A stretch of 64,000 nucleotides of DNA, taken from NCBI GenBank assembly GCA_963847945.1, contig CAWKBX010000001.1, forward strand, positions 1 through 64,000, in the 5' to 3' direction. Below the pieces are notes generated by a model. The model made no database searches, had not been told where the DNA came from, and saw only the letters and a program-made list of their open reading frames with translations. This stretch comes from JANMJD01 sp963847945 (GTDB taxonomy: Bacteria; Actinomycetota; Acidimicrobiia; Acidimicrobiales; Ilumatobacteraceae). Of this stretch, positions 1 to 10,699 are shown one piece after another. Positions within the stretch are counted from its first letter, which is position 1; each line of letters starts with the position of its first letter. The position numbers were made by a program, and so were the translations under genes.

Positions 1-92
1 CTGGTTTGCGTCTGACTTCGCGCGACAGGATCCGCGTTCTTTCAAGCATCATCTGAGACGGTTGTTGGCCTTCCTGAAAGGGGTCGACGCCG

Positions 93-419
93 ATGGCGAC
101 GCCACGCAAACCGAAGCGGTTCTTGACCGCGGAGCAGAAGTACGACGTGTTCGTGCGGATCTTGACCGGCCAGACCACTCAAGGCGCGGCCGCGGCCGAG
201 CTTGGCGTGGACCGCACCGTGATCACCCGGATCCGCACGATCGCCCGCGACGGAGCGATCGCTGCGCTGCAAGCATCGAAGCCGGGCAAGCCGACGGTCA
301 GCCGGGTCGAGGCGACCGAGATCGTTGGGTTGCAGGCCGAGGTTGCCCGGCTCGAACGCACGATCATCGAGCAGGCCGTCGAACTGGGAGTACTCCGGGG
401 AAAATCCGGTTGGGGATGA
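93..419 (+). CDS. IS3-like transposase OrfA (HTH DNA-binding subunit)
   Basis: This 108-residue protein has the OrfA pattern: a basic N-terminus, a helix-turn-helix at about residues 18-50 (AAAAELGVDRTVITRIR), and a C-terminal helical segment (LQAEVARLERTIIEQ) that resembles the OrfA leucine zipper used for multimerisation. Its TGA stop overlaps the OrfB ATG. The slippery heptamer G GGA AAA lies six codons before its stop, so ribosomes shifting back by one base would make an OrfA-OrfB fusion transposase. OrfA alone normally acts as a DNA-binding regulator of transposition. Confidence 0.85.
   Translation: MATPRKPKRFLTAEQKYDVFVRILTGQTTQGAAAAELGVDRTVITRIRTIARDGAIAALQASKPGKPTVSRVEATEIVGLQAEVARLERTIIEQAVELGVLRGKSGWG
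398..404 (+). promoter_or_regulatory. Programmed -1 frameshift heptamer GGGAAAA
   Basis: In the OrfA frame the bases read cgG GGA AAA tcc, which is a perfect X XXY YYZ slippery site. A -1 shift here moves into the frame of OrfB, which stays open upstream of its own ATG. This is the classical IS3-family mechanism for making the OrfAB transposase. A downstream stimulatory structure was not worked out. Confidence 0.7.
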
Positions 420-1483
420 TCGGTCCGGTCCCCGCCCGAGTCGACGGAACCGTCAAGGCCGAACTACTCACGATCATCGACCAGGCGGTCGCCGGTGGCT
501 GGACCGCGGCCAAAGCGTGCTTGGTACTCGGACTGGACCGGCAGCGGGCCTGGCGGTGGCACACCCGACGTCAGGCCGGTCTCCCGCTCGACGACACCGC
601 GTCGGGCGGGAACCCGATCCATGGGCTTCTCGACTGGGAACAAGCCGAGATCCTCGCCCTGTTCGAGGAGTGGGCCGACACTGATCGGTCACATCGAAAG
701 CTCGCTCATCGGGGCTCGTATGAGAACCGGGTGTGGGTCTCACCGTCGACGGTGGACCGGGTCCTAGCCCGCAACAACATACGTTTAGCAGGCGAAACAC
801 GGCCACCGAAGACAGTCAAGACACCGTGGCCGGCCTGGACGGACTGGCGCCCGAACCAGCTGTGGTGCTGGGACGGCTCCCAGTTCGAACGCTGCGAAGC
901 ATCGAAGTACGCATACGGGATCATCGATCTCGTGTCGAGGAAATGGATCACCGTCACCTTGACGCCAGAACCGAACCAGGTGGCAGTCAAGGTGCTGTTC
1001 CTCAAAGCGCTCGCTGCGGAGGACCTACTCACCCCCGAACTGCAAGAACGCCTCGCTGACCCCGATACAGCCCTGCCCGACAACGACGACAGCATCCCGA
1101 TGCTGCTGGCGATCTCGGACAACGGTACCGAGATGCGCGGCGATGACACCCGCAAGTTCATGGCGCTGATGTCGATCGCACAGCACTTCGGACGGCCTTC
1201 AACACCGACCGATCAAGCCTGGATCGAAACCCTGTGGGGACATTTGAAGTGGGAACATCCCCACCTGATGGCGATCACCGACCCCGCTGTGTTGATCGCC
1301 GAGCTGGAACGTCTCCGGCTCCACTACAACAGCGTGCGACTGCACGAGGCCATCGGTTACGTCACCCCGAACGACGAACACGAAGGACGCGGCGAGGCCA
1401 TCCGCGCCGCCCGCACCGCCGGACTCCGAGTCGCTGACGAGCAACGCCGATACTGGCACCGAACCCACCGGAACCAGCCATGA
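416..1483 (+). CDS. IS3-like transposase OrfB (DDE integrase core)
   Basis: This 355-residue protein is an rve-type retroviral integrase fold that catalyses cleavage and strand transfer of the element. The three acidic residues are visible: the first Asp in LWCWDGSQFE, the second in ISDNGTEM, and the Glu in DQAWIETLWGHLKW. A typical C-terminal segment RLHYNSVRLHEAIGYVTP follows. The ATG overlaps the OrfA stop (ATGA). The frame is -1 relative to OrfA and open upstream, so the active product may be an OrfAB frameshift fusion. No internal stop is present, so it may be functional. Confidence 0.88.
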   Translation: MIGPVPARVDGTVKAELLTIIDQAVAGGWTAAKACLVLGLDRQRAWRWHTRRQAGLPLDDTASGGNPIHGLLDWEQAEILALFEEWADTDRSHRKLAHRGSYENRVWVSPSTVDRVLARNNIRLAGETRPPKTVKTPWPAWTDWRPNQLWCWDGSQFERCEASKYAYGIIDLVSRKWITVTLTPEPNQVAVKVLFLKALAAEDLLTPELQERLADPDTALPDNDDSIPMLLAISDNGTEMRGDDTRKFMALMSIAQHFGRPSTPTDQAWIETLWGHLKWEHPHLMAITDPAVLIAELERLRLHYNSVRLHEAIGYVTPNDEHEGRGEAIRAARTAGLRVADEQRRYWHRTHRNQP

Positions 1484-1576
1484 CCACCCCGACTACAATC
1501 ACCAACACCAACCCGCCGACAACCCCCAACTGCTGTCTGAATCACCCGGGCAAATGTCGCGTTGAGTCAGAAACGC

Positions 1577-1845
1577 CTCAATACGACCTGTTAGCCATCG
1601 ACGAACTCGCCTATGTCCGCCTCGATCAACGCGCCGCCGAACTGCTGTTCCAGATCCTCACCGAGCGGGAGGAACGAGCCTCGATCGCCATCGCATCGAA
1701 CGCCCCATTCAGCGAGTCGACCAAAACCTTCACCGATCCCCGCCTCGCCGCGGCGGTCATCGACCGCATCACCTTCCGAGCCCACATCATCGAGACCGGC
1801 ACCACCAGCTACCGCCTCACCACCAGCCAGAAACCCATCAGCTAA
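1577..1845 (+). pseudogene. istB: IS21 IstB-like ATP-binding protein, C-terminal fragment
   Basis: The fragment starts directly after the right end of the IS3-like element, with Walker B region YDLLAIDELAYV, followed by a typical IstB C-terminus (ELLFQILTEREERASI, then SNAPFSE and DRITFRAHII). IstB is the AAA+ helper ATPase of IS21 transposition. Walker A and the whole N-terminal half are missing, presumably left of the IS3-like element beyond the window. It is read in frame with the last bases of the inserted IS but has no start of its own. Confidence 0.8.
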
Positions 1846-1906
1846 CCTCCCCAACCAACCCAAGGTGGGGCCAGATCAGATCGGCAACCCGGGGCCAACT
1901 CGAATC

Positions 1907-2967
1907 GGCGTTTTCAACCCGGAGACCCGCCGCAAGCGGTATCGCTCGGTGACATTCCGTGGGAACCGTGCCGAGGCCGAACGAGAGTTGGCTGCGATGA
2001 TCGGCGCGGTCGAATCGGAACGGCTGGTTGGTGCCCGCTCACCGGTCAGTGAGTTGCTGGAGGCATGGTTCGCTGTTGCGTCTCCTGGTTGGGCGCCGAC
2101 GACGGTCCGTCAAACCAGATCAGTGTTGAACTGCTACCTGTTGCCCGGACTCGGCGACATCCGTGTCGTTGATGTCACCCCGACGCGGATCAACGCGCTG
2201 TACGCCCAACTCGCCAAGACCGGCAGCATGACCAGCGGGACGCTGGCAGCAGGAACGCTCGCCCGGGTGCATGTCGTGCTGCGCTCGTGCTTCTCGCACA
2301 CGATGCGCGCTGGCTGGGTGTGGGACAACCCCGCCCAACACGCCCATCGGATCACGGTCGCGCCCGTCGAGATGCAACCGCCGACACCCGACGAGTTGCA
2401 TCGCCTCATCGACCAAGTCGCCGAACGTGACCCGCTGATGTGCCTCTTCGTCATACTCGCGGCGGTCACGGAGCGCGCCGGTCGGAGATGTTGGCGTTTC
2501 GTTGGCCGAACATCAATCTGCGTCGCGGCCGGATCCAATTCACTGCCGGATGGGTGGAGGGCCCGAACGGCCCGGTGCTGGCGGCGACGAAGACGAAAAG
2601 CACGCACTCGGTCGATATCGATCCCGACACGATCGAACTGCTCGCCTCGCACCGAGACGATGTGAGCAACGCGGCCGGGTTCGTGTTCAGCGACAACGAC
2701 GGCATCACCGCGTGGAAACCGAACCGGGTGACCAAGACGTTCATCCGTCACCGTCGCGAGGCCCGTCTGCGCCGCTTTCGGCTTCATGATCTGAGGCATT
2801 TCATGGCGACCGAGATGCTCAACGCCGACGTCCGCTTGTAGTGGTCGCCCGTCGCCCTCAACCACCGTCGGGTGTCGACGACACTCGACAAGTACGGCCA
2901 CGCGGTGCCTGGACGCGACTCAGCAGCCGCCGTCACGATCGGCCGGATCATCCGCCGCGCCAGCTGA
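1907..2967 (+). pseudogene. Tyrosine recombinase/phage integrase, broken
   Basis: The reading frame encodes an Arm-binding N-terminal part (ETRRKRYRSVTFRG), a SAM-like core-binding domain (TRINALYAQLAKTG), and the catalytic domain with ARRSEMLAFRW, HDLRHFMATEML and a final HRRVSTTLDKYGH carrying the nucleophile Tyr. It is broken twice: a one-base loss near 2466 changes frame, and an in-frame TAG sits at 2839-2841 between HDLRH and the Tyr box. The N-terminus has no start because the sequence fuses into the istB remnant. It is clearly related to the second integrase remnant at 4264. Inactive as written. Confidence 0.85.
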
Positions 2968-3021
2968 TCCGATCGGGTCGTGCAGCTACCGTGGTGTGTC
3001 GCTGGCTGCACGGCCTGCGGG

Positions 3022-3060
3022 TTGACATCCGTCATCGGGGTGTATAGCGTACGTGCTATA
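3022..3060 (+). promoter_or_regulatory. Promoter and candidate operator of the toxin/antitoxin pair
   Basis: TTGACA at 3022-3027 is followed after 15 bases by TATAGC at 3043-3048. The arms TATAGC (3043-3048) and GCTATA (3055-3060) form an inverted repeat with a 6-base spacer that covers the -10 box and touches the ATG at 3060. This arrangement would let the Xre-type antitoxin shut off its own promoter. The short distance from -10 to ATG suggests a leaderless or nearly leaderless mRNA. Confidence 0.55.
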
Positions 3061-3410
3061 TGTCGTGGGGTGAGATCGAACTGGAACCGGAGGTCACCAG
3101 TTGGTATCACGCCCTCGGCGAAGAGGAACAGGCGCGTGTCGAGTTCCATGTTGATCGGCTTGGCCGGTTCGGTCCGTTGCTGGACGAACCGCACACCAAA
3201 CAGCTCGATGGGAAGCTACGCGAGCTGCGGTTCTATCTCGCTGGGCGGGCGACACGGGTGACGTACTGGATTGCTCCGGGTCGGGTGATCGTGTTGCTGA
3301 CAGTGTTTACCAAGACACGACCGAACGAACGCCGAGAAGTTGAACGAGCCCGACGAGCGATGCAGCGTTGTATGGCGGATCATGAGATGACAGGAGACGA
3401 TGATGAGTGA
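3060..3410 (+). CDS. RelE/HigB-like toxin (Gp49/DUF891 family)
   Basis: This 116-residue protein matches the phage-derived Gp49-like (HigB-type) toxin pattern: EVTSWYHALGEEEQ near the N-terminus, DEPHTKQLDGKLRELRF in the middle and VTYWIAPGRVIVLLTVFTK toward the C-terminus. Toxins of this family are ribosome-dependent mRNA nucleases. The toxin gene comes first and overlaps the downstream Xre antitoxin gene by a few bases, as in higBA systems. It sits in a mobile-DNA scar, a usual place for such modules. No frameshift is seen. Confidence 0.85.
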   Translation: MSWGEIELEPEVTSWYHALGEEEQARVEFHVDRLGRFGPLLDEPHTKQLDGKLRELRFYLAGRATRVTYWIAPGRVIVLLTVFTKTRPNERREVERARRAMQRCMADHEMTGDDDE

Positions 3411-3750
3411 ACGAACGAAGTGGTCGGCAGTGCCGAAGCCGGCCAGCGAACGGGCCGCCGCAGCAGCGGCCGACGAGGAACGCGTCACCGCGTTTCGAGA
3501 GTTGGTCTACCGGCTGCGAACCGATGCCGGGCTGACACAGGTCGACCTGGCACGCCGAATGGGTACCACTCAGTCGGCGATCGCCCGAATGGAGAACGGC
3601 GGAACCCGTCCAACGTTGGAGACCCTGGAACGGCTGGCCGGCGCGGTCGGCCAGGACCTCGTTGTTGGGGTCGAGACCGGGTTACGTCACGACCTGTCGG
3701 TGGTTCGGATGGTCGAGGAAGGTCACGCCGTACTTCGCATCGCCAGCTGA
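3403..3750 (+). CDS. HigA-like antitoxin, Xre-type HTH
   Basis: A 115-residue protein with an Ala-rich N-terminal segment and one Xre helix-turn-helix at about residues 38-90 (AGLTQVDLARRMGTTQSAIA, then TRPTLETLERLAGAVGQ). It should neutralise the upstream toxin and repress the shared promoter through the TATAGC/GCTATA palindrome. The gene starts inside the end of the toxin gene; ATG 3400 and ATG 3403 are both possible, and the second is chosen because GGAGACGATG gives a better ribosome site spacing. Confidence 0.85.
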   Translation: MSERTKWSAVPKPASERAAAAAADEERVTAFRELVYRLRTDAGLTQVDLARRMGTTQSAIARMENGGTRPTLETLERLAGAVGQDLVVGVETGLRHDLSVVRMVEEGHAVLRIAS

Positions 3751-4016
3751 CGATCGTTGGTGTCTGGCAACCTCGCCGTTGATTTCTTGAGAAAGTTCGC
3801 GGCGTTCGACGTGCTGAACAATGCCACGGAGTGCGAGGAGAGGTCTGTTCACCGCCGGTGGCCGGATTTGGTTGTGCCGCCGAGAACGGGCGTGCCACTT
3901 TCGTGCCACTTGCAAAGGTGCCGTAGGGTGCTGAAAGGAGCCGTAAGGGGAGTCAAATCGGCTGTCTGAGCAGGCCCGATTCACGTTTGTCCTGGTCACA
4001 GGCTTCACCTTTTTCT
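3751..4016. other. Intergenic stretch with no convincing gene
   Basis: Nothing coding is supported between the antitoxin and the tRNA fragment. The long minus-strand frames here (with RDSNSRP and DEIRTRDPHVGKE strings) are the well-known spurious translations antisense to a tRNA gene. The stretch leads into the attachment-site candidate. Confidence 0.5.
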
Positions 4017-4063
4017 CCTTGCCAACGTGAGGGTCGCGAGTTCGAATCTCGTCGTCCGCTCCA
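4017..4063 (+). other. tRNA-Gly(GCC) 3' fragment, candidate integrase attachment site
   Basis: Bases from the anticodon loop (ccttgccaa, anticodon GCC) through a perfect T-arm (gcgag ttcgaat ctcgt), acceptor 3' strand cgtccgc, discriminator T and encoded CCA match the 3' part of an actinobacterial tRNA-Gly. The 5' half (expected to start gcggacg) is not present upstream, and the anticodon stem does not pair, so it is not a whole tRNA. Tyrosine recombinases commonly use tRNA 3' ends as att sites, and an integrase remnant begins 200 bases downstream. Confidence 0.75.
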
Positions 4064-4079
4064 ACAAAGAACCAGGTCA

Positions 4080-4111
4080 GCGGCCCTTTCGGGGGCCGCC
4101 GATTTGCTTTT
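4080..4111 (+). terminator. Rho-independent terminator after the tRNA fragment
   Basis: The stem GCGGCCCT/GGGGCCGC (4080-4099) closes on a TTCG tetraloop and is followed by a T-rich tract (gatttgctttt). It is the natural terminator of the tRNA-Gly gene carried along with the fragment. Confidence 0.7.
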
Positions 4112-4263
4112 GGAGGGCTGGTCTTGCCCACGGTGCCCACGGCGTTGCCCACGACTCATGCCCACGAGTCCTGTGCGGGGCTGAGGGTCTGAGGGCGGAG
4201 GGCTGAGGATTCCTTGACTCTCGTCGTGGTTGCGGTGCGTGACCGAACTGGTGAGCCTGCGGT

Positions 4264-4740
4264 ATGAACGGTTCACTTCGTCAACGCTCCGCGGGCTCTT
4301 GGGAGCTTCGCGTCTTCATTGGTACCGACCCGGAAACGGGTCGCCGGATCGATCGATCGGTCACCGTTCGAGGCAGTCGCGCGGACGCCGAGGCTGCACT
4401 TGCTGAGATGGTCGCATCGCTTGCCAGCGAACGTGTCGTTGGCGCTCTGTCACCGGTTCGTGACCTGTTGGAGTCGTGGTTTGCGATTGGGTCGGTGTCG
4501 TGGTCGCCGACCACGATTGTCGAGCATCGGTCCGTGTTGCGCTGCTATCTGATCCCGCGTCTCGGTGATATCCGGGTCGGTGACGTCACGGCGTCGAGGA
4601 TCAACCGGTTGTAGGTCACGTTGCGGGCATCGGGGATCAGAACCGGTGGGCCGTTGGCGCTGTCGACCTTGAAACGGGTTCGTAGCGCGCTGCACTCGGT
4701 GCTCGGATTTGCGATGCGCGAATGCCTGACTGCGGGTTGA
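4264..4740 (+). pseudogene. Tyrosine recombinase, N-terminal remnant
   Basis: It begins with a plausible ATG and an integrase arm-type domain (SWELRVFIGTDPETGRRI, VTVRGSRADAEA), then LGDIRVGDVTASRINRL, closely matching the same region of the integrase at 1907. A TAG at 4612-4614 stops it inside the core-binding domain. The same frame continues with recognisable integrase-like sequence (LALSTLKRVRSALHSVLGFA) up to a TGA at 4738. The catalytic domain is absent. Its place next to the tRNA fragment suggests it was the integrase of an island that used that tRNA. Confidence 0.8.
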
Positions 4741-4863
4741 TGTGGTGGCCTTCCGTCGTAGTCGTCGGGGCCGGCCCAGCGAGCCCATCGTGGCGTTGGT
4801 GGAGCCAGAAGCGCTGAACCGGCGCGCACCCTTCGCGTATGCTTGGCCTCGGAGGTGACGCCC

Positions 4864-5484
4864 GTGCTGACGGACATCGAGCCTCGGGTGAAGGCCCGAG
4901 TGCAGCAACTCATCGAACAGGTGGGTGAGGCCGAGTTCCGACACGGCGTCGCGCAGTTCACCGGCTGGCGCATCGACTCGATGACCATCGATGAGGTGAT
5001 CGGGTTGTACGTGATGGCACGTCGCGGTCGGGTGCACCATCCGGAGCGCACTCGCCGAGCGTTGGCACTGTTGCCGACCCTGCCGGGCCGAACCGACGAT
5101 GACCAGTTCCGGGATCGCGACGGTCGCTCGATCACGCCGGAGCAGTACGTCGAGATGCGGACGGCGCTGCGAGTGGGCCTCCGCGGGCGTGAGCGACGAA
5201 GAACCGGAGTACGACCTCGCTCGCATGATCGACGTGCTGGAACGCCACGGCGTCCGGTACGTGCTCATCGGCGGCGTGTCGGGAACATTTCACGGGATGG
5301 TCGAGAACCGCACCAAGGATGTCGACGTGCTGGTGCAGGACGCGATGGACAACTTCACGCAGCTGGCGGCCGCGCTGACGGAACTCGGTGCTCGACCGGC
5401 CAGGACCACCGACCAACGGCCTATCATCGCCGAAGACGTCGCGATCGCGAACAAGCAGTGGGATACCGATGCGGGAGCGCTTGA
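4864..5484 (+). CDS. Hypothetical protein upstream of a nucleotidyltransferase
   Basis: I do not recognise the family. The first ~105 residues look real (helical, e.g. PRVKARVQQLIEQVGEAEF and MTIDEVIGLYVMARRGRV). GTG 4864 is chosen because GGAGG lies 8 bases upstream; TTG 4843 is also possible. After about 5175 the frame overlaps the nucleotidyltransferase gene by ~295 bases and its Arg-rich translation looks like a shadow. The true end is probably near 5192, where a GTGA overlap with the next start exists in another frame, so one base may be missing or extra near 5170. A small antitoxin-like partner is possible. Confidence 0.45.
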   Translation: MLTDIEPRVKARVQQLIEQVGEAEFRHGVAQFTGWRIDSMTIDEVIGLYVMARRGRVHHPERTRRALALLPTLPGRTDDDQFRDRDGRSITPEQYVEMRTALRVGLRGRERRRTGVRPRSHDRRAGTPRRPVRAHRRRVGNISRDGREPHQGCRRAGAGRDGQLHAAGGRADGTRCSTGQDHRPTAYHRRRRRDREQAVGYRCGSA

Positions 5485-5584
5485 CGCGCTGGTGTCAGCA
5501 GCGTGGCCGCACGCCACGACGGTGGTCTACGCCGACATCCGCCGCAACGCCGGGATGAGCTCGTGGCCCAGCCGGAGTGGTTGA
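5189..5584 (+). CDS. Nucleotidyltransferase-fold protein (AbiEii/MNT-like)
   Basis: The 131-residue product has MIDVLERHGVRYVLIGG followed by ENRTKDVDVLVQ, the GG...D-x-D pattern of minimal and AbiEii-like nucleotidyltransferases. GTG 5189 is the likely start. Such proteins often act as the toxin or modifying enzyme in two-gene defence or toxin/antitoxin modules. The C-terminus is short and may be truncated by a frameshift, as related proteins continue beyond ADIRRNA. The upstream ORF is the natural partner candidate. Confidence 0.6.
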   Translation: MSDEEPEYDLARMIDVLERHGVRYVLIGGVSGTFHGMVENRTKDVDVLVQDAMDNFTQLAAALTELGARPARTTDQRPIIAEDVAIANKQWDTDAGALDALVSAAWPHATTVVYADIRRNAGMSSWPSRSG

Positions 5585-5659
5585 TCAACAACACGCTGCA
5601 TGGCCCGGCGCGCCTGCCGGTCGCCGTTCGACCGGCCGGATGAGTGATACACCGGACCA

Positions 5660-6532
5660 ATGTCAGATCGTGATCTCCGTCCTCGGTCGGGAAGCAGTGC
5701 CAAGGCGTTGCTCCTGACGATGCTTGGTGAGTTCGCGTTGCCACACTCCGGCGCGGTCTGGACATCGACGATCATCGAGGGCCTTGCCTTGCTGGACGTG
5801 AGCGAACGTAACGCCCGTCAGGCCGTGGCCCGGCTGAGCGACCAGGGCATCGTGACCAGCGAACGGGTCGGTCGCCACACACGCTGGCATCTGACCGACA
5901 CCGGCCGCCGGCTGCTCGTGCGTGGCACGGCGCGGATCTACGGCTTCGGCGACACCGAGGAGGCGTGGGACGCGCATTGGCTGGTTGTCGTGGCGTCGGT
6001 GCCCGAGGAACAGCGGGTGAAGCGTCATCAACTCCGCAGCCAACTGGAGTTTGCGGGCTTCGGCTTCATCAGCGCCGGGATTGCGGTGTCGCCGCATACC
6101 GAACGTGAGCCGACGGCGAACGCGATCCTGCACGAACTCGGCCTCCAGGACAGTGCGGTGGTGTGGCTGGCGCAGACCGGCAGTTTCGTCCCTGACCAGG
6201 AGATCATCCGACGCGCCTGGGACGTTGACGCACTCGCCCGGCGATACGGCGTGTTTCTCGGCGAGTTCGAAGCGCGTGAGCCGCGCCGCGCCGAGGATCG
6301 CTTTACCTCGCTGGTCGAGTTGGTCCACGGGTGGCGGCGGTTTCCGTTCTCCGATCCCGAGATCCCGATCGAACTGCTCCCACCGAACTGGCCGGGCCGC
6401 TCGGCGAAGCTGCTCTTCGACGCTCGGCGGTCGAGGTGGGGTCCGTCGGCTCACGAATGGTTCCTGCAGGCCGAAGCACATGGCGGGTCACCGCAAGTGG
6501 CCTCTCCGGCGAAGCCCGAATACTTCACATAA
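5660..6532 (+). CDS. PaaX-family transcriptional regulator
   Basis: This 290-residue protein has the PaaX plan: an N-terminal winged helix (KALLLTMLGEFALPHSG, SERNARQAVARLSDQGIV), a central domain (HWLVVVASVPEEQRVKRHQL) and a C-terminal PaaX domain (LVHGWRRFPFSDPEIP, LLPPNWPG). PaaX represses phenylacetate catabolism and responds to aryl-CoA thioesters. Here the gene lies directly upstream of boxC in the same direction, so control of the benzoyl-CoA genes is likely. It has no frameshift, in sharp contrast to the genes that follow. Confidence 0.9.
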   Translation: MSDRDLRPRSGSSAKALLLTMLGEFALPHSGAVWTSTIIEGLALLDVSERNARQAVARLSDQGIVTSERVGRHTRWHLTDTGRRLLVRGTARIYGFGDTEEAWDAHWLVVVASVPEEQRVKRHQLRSQLEFAGFGFISAGIAVSPHTEREPTANAILHELGLQDSAVVWLAQTGSFVPDQEIIRRAWDVDALARRYGVFLGEFEAREPRRAEDRFTSLVELVHGWRRFPFSDPEIPIELLPPNWPGRSAKLLFDARRSRWGPSAHEWFLQAEAHGGSPQVASPAKPEYFT

Positions 6533-6534
6533 TC

Positions 6535-6562
6535 TTGACGTAAGTAGATCCCTCTGTAGAAT
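6535..6562 (+). promoter_or_regulatory. Promoter of the boxC-boxB genes
   Basis: TTGACG (6535-6540), 16 bases, then TAGAAT (6557-6562), right after the PaaX gene stop and about 57 bases before the boxC ATG. The same pair with the same spacing occurs before the gene at 29458. GGGAGGA at about 6607-6613 is the ribosome site for boxC. Confidence 0.6.
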
Positions 6563-6618
6563 GATTGCCGCGAAGCAGGACACGTCACGTCCGGTCGCGG
6601 CTCGTGGGAGGAACCCGG

Positions 6619-8295
<1,677 letters not shown>

Positions 8296-8300
8296 CCGCC

Positions 8301-9714
<1,414 letters not shown>

Positions 9715-9780
9715 ACCAGCTTGGCATCGTTCGTCGCGTATCTCACCGCAACCCCAACCGAATCCTGACTGGAGCCTCGC

Positions 9781-10699
9781 ATGTCGATTGAACTGGCCTA
9801 TCTCGGCGTTGAAGTCGCCGACATCGACGGACTTCGCGCCGTCATCAGAGGGGGTCGCCGGTCTCGTTCCGGCAGCACCTGTCGGCGACGTGCTGACCTG
9901 GCGTAACGACGATCGGGTGCACCGGGTGCTTCGCGACCGCCGGCCCCGCCGACGATGCACCGTGCTCGGGTTTGAGGTCGAGTCGGAGACGGAAATGGCC
10001 GGTGTCGCCGGGCGGCTTAGCGAGCCTCGGGTACTCGGTCGCAGCCGGGGACGCCCGACGAGTGCGGCGCCCGCCGAGGTTGAAGGCATGGTCAAGACGA
10101 TGTCGCCGTGGGGTGTGCCGGTCGAGATCGTGCATGGCCTGGCCGCAGCCGACACGGCCTTTCAGTCGACCTTGTGCCCGGAGGTTTCAAGACTGATGGG
10201 ATGGGGTTTGGGCATAGCGTGTTCATGGTCGGTGACGCCGAGGAGTCGCACCGGTTCGTGGTCGATGGGCTCGGCATGCGCCAGACGGACTGGATCGAAC
10301 TCGAGGTCGCGCCCGGACGTGATGTTGTCGGGCCGCTTCTATCACGGCAATCCGCGGCACCACACCCTCGCGTTGATCTGCCCGCCCGGACCGCCGGCCC
10401 CGAAGAAGATGCACCACTTCATGGTGGAAACCAACCGCATTGACGACGTCGGCGCGGCGTTCGACCGTGCATTCGCCGCCGGGCATCCGATTCCGAACGG
10501 CCTCGGCAAGCACGACAACGACAAGATGTTCAGCTTCTACACGATGACCTCTGCCGGTTTCCAGATCGAGGTCGGGTACGGAGCGCGAGAGGTCGGTCCT
10601 GACTGGGACGAGAACCGGGCCTACGACTCGATCAGCCAATGGGGCCACCAACCCGTCACTCGGTCCATCACGACCTCACCCGAAGGAGCATCGGCATGA
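9781..10699 (+). pseudogene. Type I extradiol dioxygenase, VOC fold (HsaC/BphC-like; frame broken)
   Basis: A ring-cleaving catechol-type dioxygenase. The reconstructed ~305 residues carry the metal ligands: His in GFGHSVFMVGD, His in KKMHHFMVETN and Glu in GFQIEVGYGA. N-terminal pieces ELAYLGVEVAD and MVKTMSPWGVPVEIVHGLAA fit the family. At least six one-base shifts occur between about 9840 and 10320; the last 380 bases are in one frame. The stop overlaps the next ATG (ATGA), so it is translationally coupled to the monooxygenase. Substrate could be a catechol-like steroid or aryl intermediate; this is inference. Confidence 0.8.

Larger units (their letters stand above)
8..1576 (+). mobile_element. 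IS3-like insertion sequence, complete, inside an istB remnant
   Basis: An OrfA (helix-turn-helix) and an OrfB (DDE integrase core) overlap by an ATGA, the usual IS3-family layout. Imperfect inverted repeats bound them: left end at 8-27 (gcgtctgacttcgcgcgaca) and right end at 1555-1576 (reverse complement reads gcgtttctgactcaacgcga followed by ca). Cores CTGACT and CGCGACA match in both ends. Just beyond the right end the sequence continues directly as an IS21 ATP-binding protein (istB) fragment, so the element probably jumped into an older IS21 copy. The left flank is outside the window, so no target duplication can be checked. Family assignment is from gene layout and motifs, not from a database match. 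Confidence 0.75.

Noticed and set aside
3682..4276. Minus-strand ORFs with RDSNSRP/DEIRTRDPHVGKE strings
   Set aside because: These are known spurious translations antisense to tRNA sequence; the real feature is the tRNA-Gly fragment.
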